Part shown: piece after piece, positions 23,252 to 32,631 of the stretch
How positions within the stretch are numbered: the first letter of the stretch is position 1
How the letters are laid out: each line of letters begins with the position of its first letter
Assembly: GCA_002427505.1 (NCBI GenBank)
Contig: DIRJ01000018.1
Span: 1 to 32,708, forward strand
From: Mageeibacillus sp. UBA5439
GTDB lineage: Bacteria; Bacillota; Clostridia; Saccharofermentanales; DTU023
Direction: 5' to 3'
Length of the DNA stretch: 32,708 bases
Program-made: the position numbers and the translations under genes
The notes under the pieces: model-generated
The model's database searches: none
What the model was told of the DNA's origin: nothing
The model's input: only the letters and a program-made list of their open reading frames with translations

Positions 23252-25969
23252 CTAGAGTCTTTGTATATCAAATCCACCCACAGACTCAGCTGCTTCCGCC
23301 AGCCTTTCATGGCAGGAAAATAATAGGATCTGGCGTGATTCTCCCATGCTGTCCCGGGCAGATTTCTCCCTGCTTAGTTCCGCCAGCAAGTCCAGAGCGG
23401 CTTCCATGCGTTTTTCATCAAACTGGACCAGGACATCGTCCAGAATCAGGGGCGGAGCCTGTTCTCCCGTAATGAGTTCGGACAGGGCAAGACGCAGAGC
23501 CAGATAGACCTGATCATAGGTGCCTCCACTCATGTATTCCGCTTCCCGGAACTGCGTCTCTCCGGCTATGTGCAATTGCAGCTTCATATCTCTGTCGATG
23601 AGAACATCGTCATAGCGGCCTAAAGTCAGTTTAGCCAGGTAGCCGGCTGTCAGCTTTCTCAGTTCAGGGCTGAAATTGCGGCGCATTTCTTCGTCCGCAG
23701 CCGCCAGATACTTCAGAGCCAGTTCCAGCTGCCGGACACGCGCCTCTGCTCTTGCAATCCTCTCATCGACCTCCTGCAGACGGATTTCAATGTTCTCAGA
23801 ACGCTCTGAGTAGCGATAGGCTAAAGCCATGTGCGCCTGTTTCTTGCTGTGTTCGCTGAGGGCCTGGCTATATCTATTGCGGCTAAACTGCAGTTCCTGC
23901 TTGCTCCCGGCCAGGGATTTGTTCAGATCCTCCGGGTATTCTTCTTCTTCAATCGCTATAGCAATATCTCTCTCAGTCACCGGGAAACCTGCAGCTGCAG
24001 CCTGTTCCAGCAATTGCTGCTTTTTCGCAGCGGGCAGCAGCCTGTCGCTGCCCTGTCCCGAACTCAGCACCCTCAGATGCTCACGCAACTGATGCCGGCT
24101 TTGCTTCAGATCCTGAACATAGTTGTTCAGTTCAAAGTAACTGTCTGCAAAGCGTTTAAACAAGCGGAGCGCTTCGCTGTAACGGCGTTTGCCGGCATCA
24201 GTCTCTTCTTCAAATAATTGGGCAGGATAGGCCGGCATCCGGCTGCTGCTTGAATACTCCAGGTCTTTGAGCTGTGGCAGAACCTGCGAAGATTTTATCT
24301 TATCCACGATAGCATCTGTATTGAGATAGGGGTAGCTTGCCAGCAAACTGTCAATGGCATCACAAAACTTTGTCCTGCGTTCCAGATGACGGGCTAGATT
24401 ATTGCTATAGCTCTCTTCCCTTACTCTTGCTTCCTGCTGTCGCTGCAGGATCTGTGACTCTTCGTCTTCCAGTAAGTTCTGTGCTTCATCCAGCAAGGCT
24501 AGCTCTGCTTCCAGCTGCCCGACTTCAGCAGTCACTGCAGCCAGCTCTGTCTCTGCCTTAGTCAGACTGGTCTCCAGCTCTATGCGTTTTTCTTCGGTTT
24601 TAACACGGACTGAAGAATATTCTTTTGACTTCCGGAAAAAGTAAAAACCGGGACCTGCTATCAGCGCCAGGCCGAAAGCTCCGGGATGCCACATAAAGCC
24701 TACAAGCAGAGCTGAAGCGAAAGCAAGCAGGATCAGCGCCAGTCCCAGAATTCTATACTTTTTCTCCTGTCCCTCTGTGTTCGGCACGATGGTCCCGGTA
24801 AGTTCCTCCTGAATCCGTGACCGGTTCATTTCTTTCTGTTGCTGGCGGGCATAGGCAGCGCGCATTTCCTTGTCACAAGCCTGGTCCCGGCGGCGCAGTT
24901 CCTGGCGCCTTTCGTGAAAACTCAGTTCCTCACCTGCATCGGGGTCAAGTGTTTTGGATTTGCTGAAGGCCTGATTCAGTTCATGCTGCAAGGCTCCGCC
25001 TTCCATTTCCAGGCTCCTGCTGTTGTTCTCTAAAGCCGAGCTCTCGACCTGCAGCTGCCGGATCACTTTTTCCAGATCTAAAAACTCCTCAGCGCTGACT
25101 GAGGGTTGCAGACTCTCAAGCTGCTCCAATTGTTTCCGGAACCGGTCCTGCTGATTTCTGATTGCGTGTTCTTCGCGCAAGCTTTCCTGCAGATTTTGCA
25201 GCTGAATCAAGTACTCGGTCTTCTGCAATTGGCGCTCACTGGTCCTGACCCTGTCTGCCAAAAATTCGACTTCAGCATTCAAGGCATGCAGCTCCAGCAG
25301 CTCTTCCGCTTCACGTGCCTCGCGCTCACGCGCTTCAGTCAATAAGGTCTGCAGTTGAAAGCGCTCATTTTCCAGCTGGGGAATGACAGCATTCTGACGC
25401 TGGCTGCTGCTAAGTGACAACAGAGCTTCTTTCAGATTCTTGCTCACTGCCGTAGAAGAAATATCAGATGTTCCCGCTGTGCCCAGGCTGGCCAGCTGGT
25501 GCAGTAATTCACCCTGTTTATCATCCTTGACATTCAAAGCTAAAGACATCTGCTGCACATAAACAGATTGGTTAAAAGCGTGTTGCCCTAATCCGAAAAT
25601 ATGCTTGCCCAGAGGCTCCCCATCAATTTCCTTGCTGGCAGCCAGGCTCTCATCTGTCAGGATAATGTGGTCCAGACGCTTTTGCGCGCCAAACTCACAA
25701 CTGACACGATAGGCAAGACCGGCAGCCTCATAAAAGAGAGCACCACTCATACTATCCTGTTCCCAGGGCATATTGCGCGAGCGGTTGCTGCTGCGCAGGT
25801 CGGCTTTATTGTGATCCATGCCGTAAAAAACCGCAAAAATAAAATCAATCAGCGTACTCTTGCCCCATTCATTGGGAGCAACAATCAGATTTGCCCCAGG
25901 CTTGAAGTCGAGGGAGATATCCTTCAGCTTGCCGAATTGTCCGATTTCAATGCGTTTAATAAACATCAT
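23252..25969 (-). CDS. yhaN: YhaN-like SMC/Rad50-type ATPase (SbcC-like partner of YhaO)
   Basis: A 905-residue Rad50/SbcC-type ATPase. The Walker A APNEWGKST is at residues 31-39; long heptad-rich coiled-coil stretches fill the middle. The ABC signature YMSGGTYDQVYLALRLAL and Walker B LILDDVLVQFD lie near the C-terminus. Two hydrophobic segments in the centre (LALILLAFASALLVG and FGLALIAGPGFYFF) are as in Bacillus YhaN and suggest membrane association. I see no CxxC zinc hook. ATG 25969 follows GAGGGGAG and overlaps the nuclease gene stop by 14 bases, so the two are translated together. It is expected to work with the nuclease in DNA end processing. The family is well supported; the biological role of the pair is less known than that of SbcCD. 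Confidence 0.88.
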   Translation of the reverse strand: MMFIKRIEIGQFGKLKDISLDFKPGANLIVAPNEWGKSTLIDFIFAVFYGMDHNKADLRSSNRSRNMPWEQDSMSGALFYEAAGLAYRVSCEFGAQKRLDHIILTDESLAASKEIDGEPLGKHIFGLGQHAFNQSVYVQQMSLALNVKDDKQGELLHQLASLGTAGTSDISSTAVSKNLKEALLSLSSSQRQNAVIPQLENERFQLQTLLTEAREREAREAEELLELHALNAEVEFLADRVRTSERQLQKTEYLIQLQNLQESLREEHAIRNQQDRFRKQLEQLESLQPSVSAEEFLDLEKVIRQLQVESSALENNSRSLEMEGGALQHELNQAFSKSKTLDPDAGEELSFHERRQELRRRDQACDKEMRAAYARQQQKEMNRSRIQEELTGTIVPNTEGQEKKYRILGLALILLAFASALLVGFMWHPGAFGLALIAGPGFYFFRKSKEYSSVRVKTEEKRIELETSLTKAETELAAVTAEVGQLEAELALLDEAQNLLEDEESQILQRQQEARVREESYSNNLARHLERRTKFCDAIDSLLASYPYLNTDAIVDKIKSSQVLPQLKDLEYSSSSRMPAYPAQLFEEETDAGKRRYSEALRLFKRFADSYFELNNYVQDLKQSRHQLREHLRVLSSGQGSDRLLPAAKKQQLLEQAAAAGFPVTERDIAIAIEEEEYPEDLNKSLAGSKQELQFSRNRYSQALSEHSKKQAHMALAYRYSERSENIEIRLQEVDERIARAEARVRQLELALKYLAAADEEMRRNFSPELRKLTAGYLAKLTLGRYDDVLIDRDMKLQLHIAGETQFREAEYMSGGTYDQVYLALRLALSELITGEQAPPLILDDVLVQFDEKRMEAALDLLAELSREKSARDSMGESRQILLFSCHERLAEAAESVGGFDIQRL

Positions 25970-27170
25970 GCAAGGTCTCCCCTCTGAAAGCAGATAAACC
26001 AAGTCTCAGTGCTTGCTGCAAATCATCCCGTTCCGCCTCCATGTCCAGAGTTGTCAGGTCCTGGAGTATTTTTCTGACAAAAAGGCCACGCAGGGTTTGT
26101 TCTTCTCCCAGCTCTTCGACATTTTCCGCGGGATGTAATTCGTCAAGCAGACTGACATAGCCGATCTGCTCGCGCAGGCCGGCAGCCAGACGAGCTGCAC
26201 TTAAGGCCGGCGGAGCTTCACCCCTCAGACGAATTTTATAGGAATGGCGCTTATAGCTGGTCGGGTCAAGAGCTTGTGCTTGCGCCACTATCTGCTCAAT
26301 GATCTCCTGATCTGCTTGTGTACTGTCCAGTTCGCTGCATATTTCCAGGAACATGCGCGAAGCTGAAGGCAGGGCTGACACGCTTTTTAGCTCAGAATTA
26401 TCAAGTTCGACTATCAGTGCATGCCTGGGGCCGCTTTCATTAAAAGAAAGGCCCTGCGGGCTGCCCGGATACATGGCCAGAGTAGTGCGGCGGTCTAGAT
26501 GGTCAGCTGCCGGCAGTTCGCTGGCCTTATGGATATGGCCCATGGCCAGATAATCCAGTCTGCTCTGCTTTATCTGCTGTGCTGGCAGGGGGTTGTAGCT
26601 GCCTTCAGCTTTGGAACCGGCCAGGTATTCACCATGCACCAAACCTATTTTATTGGTCAGGGCTGAATCAGGTTCAAGCTCCTGTTCCACAAAATCAATA
26701 CCGTCATAGACCAGGACAGTCGCCTCGCTTCCGACATCCGGCAAGAGCATTGTCTCCTGATACAGTGAGGAGAAACTGATCCCCCAGACAGATGTGTCCC
26801 GGTCCGGAAAATCCAGGCGGACTATTTTCTCAGCGGGAAAAACATAGACCCGGGGGATCTCCGGAAAGACTGTAGCATAGGGAGAAGCCGGAGAATAATA
26901 ATCGTGGTTGCCTGCTGCCAGCAGAAGCGGGAAAGAGCGTTCGCGTGCCAGCAGGTCACAGATACGATTAAGTTCACGATCTTCAATTTCCGCCATCTCC
27001 AGAAAATCACCGGCAATCAGAAAAAAATCAACTCCCAGTGCTGCCGCTTCCAGCAGCAAGTTATCAAAGCTTTGAATCAATGCTTCCTGGAAATCAGGAG
27101 CAGCCTGGCCCAACGAGCGCATGCGGCTGCCCAGATGCAAGTCTGCCGTATGTAAGAATTTAATACTCAT
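25956..27170 (-). CDS. yhaO: YhaO-like metallophosphoesterase DNA exonuclease (SbcD/Mre11-like)
   Basis: A 404-residue calcineurin-like phosphoesterase of the SbcD/Mre11/YhaO group. Metal-binding motifs appear in order: FLHTADLHLG, FLIAGDFLE, LLAAGNHDYYS, LVHGEYL and AMGHIHKA, all within the first two thirds. The C-terminal part would contact the YhaN-like ATPase. ATG 27170 was chosen because AAGGAG lies 8 bases upstream and the conserved first motif begins at once; a start at 27191 would add seven residues without a better site. It precedes and overlaps yhaN. It is a manganese-type nuclease acting on DNA ends by family knowledge. Confidence 0.9.
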   Translation of the reverse strand: MSIKFLHTADLHLGSRMRSLGQAAPDFQEALIQSFDNLLLEAAALGVDFFLIAGDFLEMAEIEDRELNRICDLLARERSFPLLLAAGNHDYYSPASPYATVFPEIPRVYVFPAEKIVRLDFPDRDTSVWGISFSSLYQETMLLPDVGSEATVLVYDGIDFVEQELEPDSALTNKIGLVHGEYLAGSKAEGSYNPLPAQQIKQSRLDYLAMGHIHKASELPAADHLDRRTTLAMYPGSPQGLSFNESGPRHALIVELDNSELKSVSALPSASRMFLEICSELDSTQADQEIIEQIVAQAQALDPTSYKRHSYKIRLRGEAPPALSAARLAAGLREQIGYVSLLDELHPAENVEELGEEQTLRGLFVRKILQDLTTLDMEAERDDLQQALRLGLSAFRGETLHDVY

Positions 27171-27243
27171 AAAATATCTCCTTCCTCTCATATTATCTTA
27201 ATTTGATACCCATGGGATGCTAACATCATGCTAGACTGGTTAC

Positions 27244-27732
27244 ATGTTCAAGAGAAATGACAAGAATAATTTTCGCTCTGAAAAATGCAGAGATAAATAT
27301 CGAAATTCCGAGCTCAGATATGAGAGGTCCTGTGGGGCTATCGTGTTCCGTGAGATAAATGAAGAACTGCGCGTGCTTCTGGTGCAGCACAGCGCCAGCC
27401 ACTGGTCTTTTCCCAAAGGGCATGTGGAGAATGGTGAAAGTGACTGTGAAACGGCCATCCGGGAGGTCAAGGAAGAAACAGGCATTGATATTGAGATCAG
27501 CTCTGACTTCTCGCGGGCTTCCACCTATTCACCCTATCCCGGCGCCCGGAAAACTGTCATTTTTTTCATAGGTGATTATCTGGGCGGCAGCTTGCGTCCT
27601 CAGCTGGAGGAGGTACAGCGTGTAGCCTGGCTTAAGCCTGCAGACAGCATGAAATATCTGGTTTTTGACCGGGACCGTGAAATCTTCAAGGATGCCCTGC
27701 GAGAGATCGGCTACACTGCGGCTTCTGATTGA
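27244..27732 (+). CDS. Nudix hydrolase (diadenosine tetraphosphatase-like)
   Basis: A 162-residue Nudix hydrolase. The full Nudix box GX5EX7REUXEEXGU is at residues 59-81, reading GHVENGESDCETAI then REVKEETGI. The preceding ERSCGAIVF and HWSFPKGH are typical of Ap4A hydrolases of the asymmetrical type, so cleavage of dinucleoside polyphosphates is likely. The first 27 residues are a charged extension, and the ribosome site before ATG 27244 is poor, so the true start could be further in. It stands alone on the plus strand, divergent from yhaO and convergent with tatD. A short stem GGCTGTTTTC/GAAAAGCC follows at about 27756-27771 but lacks a T-run. Confidence 0.88.
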   Translation: MFKRNDKNNFRSEKCRDKYRNSELRYERSCGAIVFREINEELRVLLVQHSASHWSFPKGHVENGESDCETAIREVKEETGIDIEISSDFSRASTYSPYPGARKTVIFFIGDYLGGSLRPQLEEVQRVAWLKPADSMKYLVFDRDREIFKDALREIGYTAASD

Positions 27733-27788
27733 TGCCGAACTGGCTGGCAGCAGGCTGTTTTCAGAGAAAAGCCCGCTGACCTGATCAA

Positions 27789-28634
27789 TTAACTTCCCGG
27801 CAGTGAAAAAAGGCGCAGGGCGTTTTTTGTTGTCTGCTGCGCTATTTCTTCCAGAGATAAAGCTTTAATCTCTGCAGCCTTTTCGCCTACAAAAGTCAGA
27901 TAGGAAGATTCATTGCGTTGGCCGCGAAAGGGAGACGGTGTCAGATAGGGAGCATCCGTTTCCAGCAGGAGTCGCTCCAGTGGTGTTGCGGCCAAAGCCC
28001 GACGGGCTTCCTCACCCTTCTTGAAAGTAATCGGTCCGTCAAAACCGATCATGAATCCCATGTCAAGAAAGTCAGGCAGCACAGCTAAACTATCTGAGTA
28101 ACAGTGTACAACACCGATCTCGGCATCAGCACGGCTCCGGTGCAGCAAGCCCTGCCGGCGGGCCGCACGCAGGACTTCCAGAGTATCCTCACTAGCTTCT
28201 CGCATATGAATAATCACCGGCAGATCGTACTCGGCGGCGATTTCCAGCTGCTGTCTGAACACCTGGCGCTGTGTTGCCGCCGGTGAAAGCATGTAATGGT
28301 AGTCCAGGCCGATTTCACCGATCGCTACTATGACAGCTTCCTGCCCCGCTTCCCGGCGCAGGCGGTCCGCTGCAATCATGTTCGCAATTTCGCCGGCAGA
28401 AGAGCTATTCCAGCTGTCGGCTTCATGCGGGTGATAACCCAGGGAAGTGTACAGGCGGGGCCACTTATCCTGACCCTGTGTCAGAGCTAAAGCGTAGGCG
28501 GACCTGCTGTCGTCCAGGTCTGATGTGGCCAGCAGTATTCTGGTGACAGCGGCAGCAGCAGCCCGCTCCAGAACCTCAGACCGGTCCAGATCAAAAGCAC
28601 TGTCCTGGAGATGTGAATGAGAATCAAACCACAT
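27789..28634 (-). CDS. TatD family metal-dependent DNase/hydrolase
   Basis: A 281-residue TIM-barrel hydrolase of the TatD family. The metal ligands are seen in WFDSHSHLQD (HxH), GEIGLDYHY (Glu), VIIHMREA, VVHCYSDS and LLLETDAPYLTPSP (Asp). Length is a little above the usual 255-260, with inserts around residue 80. Studied TatD proteins are 3'-5' DNases or deoxyribonuclease-like repair enzymes. The ATG shares its A with the metG stop (TAATG), so the two are co-translated. The metG-tatD order is common in Gram-positive genomes. Confidence 0.92.
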   Translation of the reverse strand: MWFDSHSHLQDSAFDLDRSEVLERAAAAAVTRILLATSDLDDSRSAYALALTQGQDKWPRLYTSLGYHPHEADSWNSSSAGEIANMIAADRLRREAGQEAVIVAIGEIGLDYHYMLSPAATQRQVFRQQLEIAAEYDLPVIIHMREASEDTLEVLRAARRQGLLHRSRADAEIGVVHCYSDSLAVLPDFLDMGFMIGFDGPITFKKGEEARRALAATPLERLLLETDAPYLTPSPFRGQRNESSYLTFVGEKAAEIKALSLEEIAQQTTKNALRLFSLPGS

Positions 28635-30226
28635 TATTTTTTGTCCAGTTTTTCTATGGCCTTCAGCTCAGCCTCAAGATCTATGCGCGGAAAAATGGCC
28701 TGCCCCTTGTGCACAATAAAGTCGTCCCGGTAGAGTCCGGATTGAGCCGCTGATTCCCAGCTGCTCAGCTCTGCCTCTGTTTCGGCACCGGCTGCGCTAA
28801 TACCCAGTTGCTCACGCATTTTTGCCGGTGTAGACACCATGAAGGGTGACAGCCAGACCGCCACGCGGCGCAGGACATCCAGCAAAGTGTAAAGAACAGC
28901 TGCCAGACGCGCCCGGGAGTTTTCTTCTTTTGCTAAAATCCAGGGCGTAGTCATATCGATATATTTGTTGCTCTGGCTGATCAGGCGCCAGATCGCTTCC
29001 AAAACCAGCGAGAACTCCATTTTTTCAAAATGCTGCTCTAGCTGAATGACTGTCTCGTCAGCTAATGCAGTCAGGTCAGCATCTATCCCGGCAAAGTCTT
29101 TTTCCGCCGGAAGACCCTGGGGGAAGGATTGCGTCGTCATAGCTACAACGCGGCTCAGAAGATTACCCAGATCATTGGACAAATCACTGTTGCTTCTCTT
29201 GATCAGTGCTTCTGTGGAATAGTTGCCATCAGAACCGAAGGGGAATTCACGCAGCAGGAAATAACGCAGGGCATCAAGGCCATAGCGCTCAACTAAAATC
29301 GCGGGATCAACCACATTGCCTTTGGATTTGGACATTTTCCCGCCCTCGAACAAGAGCCAGCCGTGACCGAAAACTTTCTTGGGCAGCGGCAGCTCCAGAG
29401 CCATCAGAATGGCAGGCCAGATCAAGGAGTGGAAGCGCATAATTTCCTTGCCTACAAAATGGACATCTGCGGGCCAGTAACGGTCGAAGAGTTCTGTATC
29501 GTCGGGGTAACCCAAAGCACTTATGTAATTGCAGAGGGCATCAACCCAGACATAGGCAATACTGTCTTTGTCAAAAGGCAGCGGCACTCCCCAAGAGAAG
29601 CTCGAGCGTGAAACAGCCAAATCTTCCAGACCGGCTTCGAGGAAATTGTTGATCATTTCGTGTGCACGCGAGACAGGCTCGACAAAGTCAGCTTGTTCGC
29701 TGAACAGCTCTTTCAGACGATCCGCATACTTTGACAGACGGAAAAAATAACTTTTTTCACGGGTCTTCTCAACCGGGCGTCCGCAGTCAGGGCACATGCC
29801 TTCCACCAATTGTGATTCTGTCCAGAAGGATTCACAGGGTGTGCAGTACCAGCCCTCATATACCCCTTCATAGATATCGCCCTTTTTATAAAGCTTGGCA
29901 AAAATATCCTGCACCGCCTTAACGTGCCTGGAATCAGTAGTACGGATGAAGCCATCGTAATCTACATGCATCAGGCTCCACAGGTTCTTTATTTTAACAA
30001 GCATCTGGTCGACAAATTCCTGCGGTTCCAGCCCACGATCCCGGGCAACCTCCTCAATCTTCTGGCCATGTTCATCTGTGCCGGTGAGGAAGAAAACGTC
30101 ATAGCCGCGCAGGCGCTTATATTTTGCCATGGTATCGGCGGCAACCGAGCAATAGGCATGACCGATATGAAGATCGTCGCTGGGGTAATAAATAGGTGTT
30201 GTAATATAAAATGTTTCGCGTGACAT
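28634..30226 (-). CDS. metG: methionyl-tRNA synthetase
   Basis: A 530-residue class I aminoacyl-tRNA synthetase charging tRNA-Met. It begins FYITTPIYYPSDDLHIGHAY with the HIGH motif and has the zinc-binding knuckle region CTPCESFWTESQL...CPDCGRP with two CxxC pairs, as in the metal-bearing subgroup. WVDALCNYISALGYP is typical of MetRS, and the signature KMSKSKGNVVDP is present. The C-terminal EMAPII/Trbp111-like tRNA-binding domain found in many longer MetRS proteins is absent. ATG 30226 has GAAGGAG upstream; an earlier in-frame start at 30265 adds 13 residues without support. A candidate promoter with TATAAA (minus strand, about 30295) lies upstream, and no T-box leader is evident. Confidence 0.97.
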   Translation of the reverse strand: MSRETFYITTPIYYPSDDLHIGHAYCSVAADTMAKYKRLRGYDVFFLTGTDEHGQKIEEVARDRGLEPQEFVDQMLVKIKNLWSLMHVDYDGFIRTTDSRHVKAVQDIFAKLYKKGDIYEGVYEGWYCTPCESFWTESQLVEGMCPDCGRPVEKTREKSYFFRLSKYADRLKELFSEQADFVEPVSRAHEMINNFLEAGLEDLAVSRSSFSWGVPLPFDKDSIAYVWVDALCNYISALGYPDDTELFDRYWPADVHFVGKEIMRFHSLIWPAILMALELPLPKKVFGHGWLLFEGGKMSKSKGNVVDPAILVERYGLDALRYFLLREFPFGSDGNYSTEALIKRSNSDLSNDLGNLLSRVVAMTTQSFPQGLPAEKDFAGIDADLTALADETVIQLEQHFEKMEFSLVLEAIWRLISQSNKYIDMTTPWILAKEENSRARLAAVLYTLLDVLRRVAVWLSPFMVSTPAKMREQLGISAAGAETEAELSSWESAAQSGLYRDDFIVHKGQAIFPRIDLEAELKAIEKLDKK

Positions 30227-30391
30227 ACTGGCTCCTTCGTAAGCACTCAATTTGATGTACTTCATTTTACTGGCGGTTGATTAAGTCATTTTATAATGCA
30301 CTTGCCAGTTCTGACACTGACAATAAGTTAATGAACCCGCACCATCTAGATAGTTTAGCAAATTACAGCGCTCATCGTCTAATAAGATTAA

Positions 30392-31315
30392 TTACTGGTT
30401 TAAGTCAATGCCGTCTTCTTCAATTTTCAGGGCTAAATCATATAGGCGGCGTTGCTCAATGCCGCTGGCATGAGCCAGTATTCTGGCTGCTTGCTTGGTC
30501 CGCACTCCTTCAGCCAGAAGCTGACGCAGCAAATCTTTCAGAGTCTCATCCGAATGTTCTTCCAGCTTGGTATCGGTGCGTCTTTCGAAGGCCCTGCTTC
30601 CTTCCAGAACCAGCGTAAACTCTCCTCTGGGCTCAACAGTCTCATAGTAGCGCAGGGCAGACATGACATCGAGATAGAGAAACTCTTCGTATTCCTTAGT
30701 CAGTTCGCGTGCGATCGTCAGGCGGCGCTCACCTAAGCCCTGCTTTTCCAGATCAGATAAAGTTCTGATGAGACGATGCGGAGATTCAAAGAAAATCACT
30801 GTGAGTTTTTCCCGCGCCATTTCTGTAATAAAATCGTCACGCTTGCGGCCTTTAGGGGGGATAAAGCCGACAAAAACAAAGCGGGAAGGATCCAGACCGG
30901 ATGCTGACAAGGCAGTCAGGATGGCTGAGGGACCGGGCACTGAAACAACCTTGATATTGCGCTCGATCGCTTTTTGCACCAGACCGGCTCCGGGATCGGA
31001 GATACAGGGTGTCCCGGCATCAGAAATCACTGCCACTGATTTCGCATTCCAGAGCAGATCGCTCAAAATCTGTTCATCCTTCTCTTCTGCATTCTGTTCG
31101 TAATAACTGATCAGCTCGTTGCCGATACCGACAGCAGATAGAAGACGTGCTGCCCGTCGTGTATCTTCCGCTGCTATATAATCCACGCTTTCCAGAATGG
31201 AACGCGCGCGCGGACTCAAATCATCCGGATTGCCCAGTGGGGTGGGAACTAGGTACAGAGTCCCGCAGGTAACAATATTGCCGCCAAAACTCTCATGTGC
31301 ACATCTGTCAGTCAC
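30392..31315 (-). CDS. rsmI: 16S rRNA (cytidine1402-2'-O)-methyltransferase RsmI
   Basis: A 307-residue SAM-dependent tetrapyrrole-methylase-fold enzyme that 2'-O-methylates C1402 of 16S rRNA. Motifs are LYLVPTPLGNPDDLSPRA near the N-terminus, IAAEDTRRAARLL, VAVISDAGTPCISDPG, VSVPGPSAILTAL, FVGFIPPKGRKRDD and FFESPHRL, all characteristic. The start is GTG 31315 with AAAGGCG 8 bases upstream; about 17 residues then precede the conserved core. It is on the same strand as metG and tatD, 165 bases upstream of metG, and may share or precede their transcription. Confidence 0.95.
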   Translation of the reverse strand: MTDRCAHESFGGNIVTCGTLYLVPTPLGNPDDLSPRARSILESVDYIAAEDTRRAARLLSAVGIGNELISYYEQNAEEKDEQILSDLLWNAKSVAVISDAGTPCISDPGAGLVQKAIERNIKVVSVPGPSAILTALSASGLDPSRFVFVGFIPPKGRKRDDFITEMAREKLTVIFFESPHRLIRTLSDLEKQGLGERRLTIARELTKEYEEFLYLDVMSALRYYETVEPRGEFTLVLEGSRAFERRTDTKLEEHSDETLKDLLRQLLAEGVRTKQAARILAHASGIEQRRLYDLALKIEEDGIDLNQ

Positions 31316-31429
31316 TATATTTCGCCTTTCTAAAAAACCTCCTGGATCAGGAAGTCCAACTACAAGTAATCAGCCTTTGATATTCTAATTCACAGGGAAA
31401 AACTTTGCAGTGTCAAAATGAACAGCCAC

Positions 31430-31454
31430 AAAAAAACGGCGGGTAATCCCGCCG
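31430..31454 (-). terminator. rho-independent terminator of the ferredoxin gene
   Basis: On the minus strand CGGCGGG, a four-base loop ATTA, then CCCGCCG and seven T. The perfect 7-bp GC stem lies about 30 bases after the ferredoxin stop and before rsmI, so the ferredoxin is probably a single-gene transcript or the end of one from ricT. Confidence 0.93.
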
Positions 31455-31483
31455 CAGAAAAGTTTTTTCAGAGTTTCAGATCC

Positions 31484-31654
31484 TTATGCTTGTGAAATGC
31501 AGTCTACAGGACAGACTTGAACGCAAGATTCGCAGTCTGTGCAGAGATCAGGATCAATTACATAGTGTTCATCGCCCATTGAGATAGCGCCTTCCGGACA
31601 CTCTTCTTCGCAAGCACCGCAAAGAATACACTCATCACTAATTACATGTGCCAT
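31484..31654 (-). CDS. 2[4Fe-4S] bacterial-type ferredoxin
   Basis: A 56-residue electron carrier with two cluster-binding motifs: CILCGACEEECP (CX2CX2CX3CP) and CTDCESCVQVCP in the second half, followed by VDC. The spacing and the 55-57 residue length are those of clostridial ferredoxins. It starts MAHVISDECI at ATG 31654 with AGGAGGG 7 bases upstream, and ends SQA. It serves low-potential redox enzymes in the cytoplasm and supports an anaerobic lifestyle. It sits between ricT and rsmI on the minus strand with its own strong terminator. Confidence 0.95.
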   Translation of the reverse strand: MAHVISDECILCGACEEECPEGAISMGDEHYVIDPDLCTDCESCVQVCPVDCISQA

Positions 31655-31743
31655 AGATATTCCCTCCTGATATCATAATATTGCTACTTTTAGCATCAAC
31701 CTACAAAAGTGTAACATTTTCCTTATTCTTGTTCAAGTCTCGC

Positions 31744-32559
31744 TTAGCAGCTCAAATCTGCAGCTTTGAAACTTTTGCTGACTCTTTCATCTCCTTTGTC
31801 AAAAGATACTGTCACCATTTCAGTCAGCAAATTAACATCCATAACAACGCCGGGACCATCCGGAGTCGTAACCTTGTCATTTCTCTTGGGCAGACGCTGT
31901 CTGGCTTCGACATAGGCTTCCTGCTCATAATTGAGGCAGCAGAGCAAGCGGCCGCAAGCACCGGAAATTTTCTCCGGGTTCATGGAAAGATTCTGCTCTT
32001 TCGCCATTTTGATTGATACCGGCTGGAAGTCATGCAGGAAGGTTGAGCAGCAAAACTCACGCCCGCAGCTGCCAATTCCGCCACACATGCGGGCCTCATC
32101 GCGGACTCCGATCTGTCGCAGCTCTATCCTGCGACGGAAAATTGCCGCCAGATCCTTGACCAGGTCACGGAAATCTACGCGTCCGTTAGCAGTAAAGAAG
32201 AAGGTAATTTTCTTGTTGTCAAAACGGAACTCAACATCTACCAGGGACATGTCCAGGCCATGAGCTTCGATGCGCTCCATAGCAATGGAAAAAGCCCTGT
32301 CCTCCTCATCCAGATTTGCTTCATATTGTGCAAGATCTTCTGCGGAGGCTAGACGCAAAACGGGACGCAAGGTACGTTCTTCACCACCTTCAAATGCTTC
32401 CAGAGGAAGAATGACAGTTGTAACTACGCCGATCTCCACGCCTTGCACAGTCTCGACAATCACGATATCTCTTTTTTTTAAATCCAGACCATTGGTCGAA
32501 AAATCATATGCTTTGCCCCGTCCGCGCAGGCGAACCCGGACCAATTTATCTTCGTTCAT
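31744..32559 (-). CDS. ricT: PSP1-domain protein RicT (YaaT)
   Basis: A 271-residue PSP1-domain protein matching RicT (YaaT) of Bacillus, part of the Y-complex (RicA-RicF-RicT), which carries iron-sulfur clusters and affects RNase Y mRNA processing and competence/sporulation phosphorelay. The conserved core shows FRFDNKKITFFFTANGRVDF, then the cysteine-rich block CGGIGSCGREFCC and GACGRLLCCLNYE, which supply cluster ligands. I start at ATG 32559 (MNEDKLVRV) because AGGA is 5 bases upstream and the family N-terminus starts here; GTG 32598 would add 13 residues. In many Firmicutes this gene is near holB, metG, tatD and rsmI, as here. Confidence 0.93.
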   Translation of the reverse strand: MNEDKLVRVRLRGRGKAYDFSTNGLDLKKRDIVIVETVQGVEIGVVTTVILPLEAFEGGEERTLRPVLRLASAEDLAQYEANLDEEDRAFSIAMERIEAHGLDMSLVDVEFRFDNKKITFFFTANGRVDFRDLVKDLAAIFRRRIELRQIGVRDEARMCGGIGSCGREFCCSTFLHDFQPVSIKMAKEQNLSMNPEKISGACGRLLCCLNYEQEAYVEARQRLPKRNDKVTTPDGPGVVMDVNLLTEMVTVSFDKGDERVSKSFKAADLSC

Positions 32560-32622
32560 AACAATCCTATCTAAAGGCAATCCTCGCTGAACGAGCACTG
32601 CTGAAAAATATATCTAAGCTAG

Positions 32623-32631
32623 AGTATAGCA
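32623..32631 (-). promoter_or_regulatory. candidate extended -10 promoter for ricT
   Basis: Minus strand TGCTATACT fits TGnTATAnT and sits 64 bases before the ricT ATG. No clear -35 is seen, as is common with extended -10 promoters. The last 77 bases of the window hold a short dyad GCCATAGCTGGC (about 32660-32671) and no recognisable gene end. Confidence 0.4.

Noticed and set aside
30266..30391. Possible T-box or riboswitch leader before metG.
   Set aside because: The gap is only 165 bases to the chosen start, with no T-box sequence (TGGNACCGCG) or terminator hairpin; only a weak six-base dyad ACTGGC/GCCAGT was seen.
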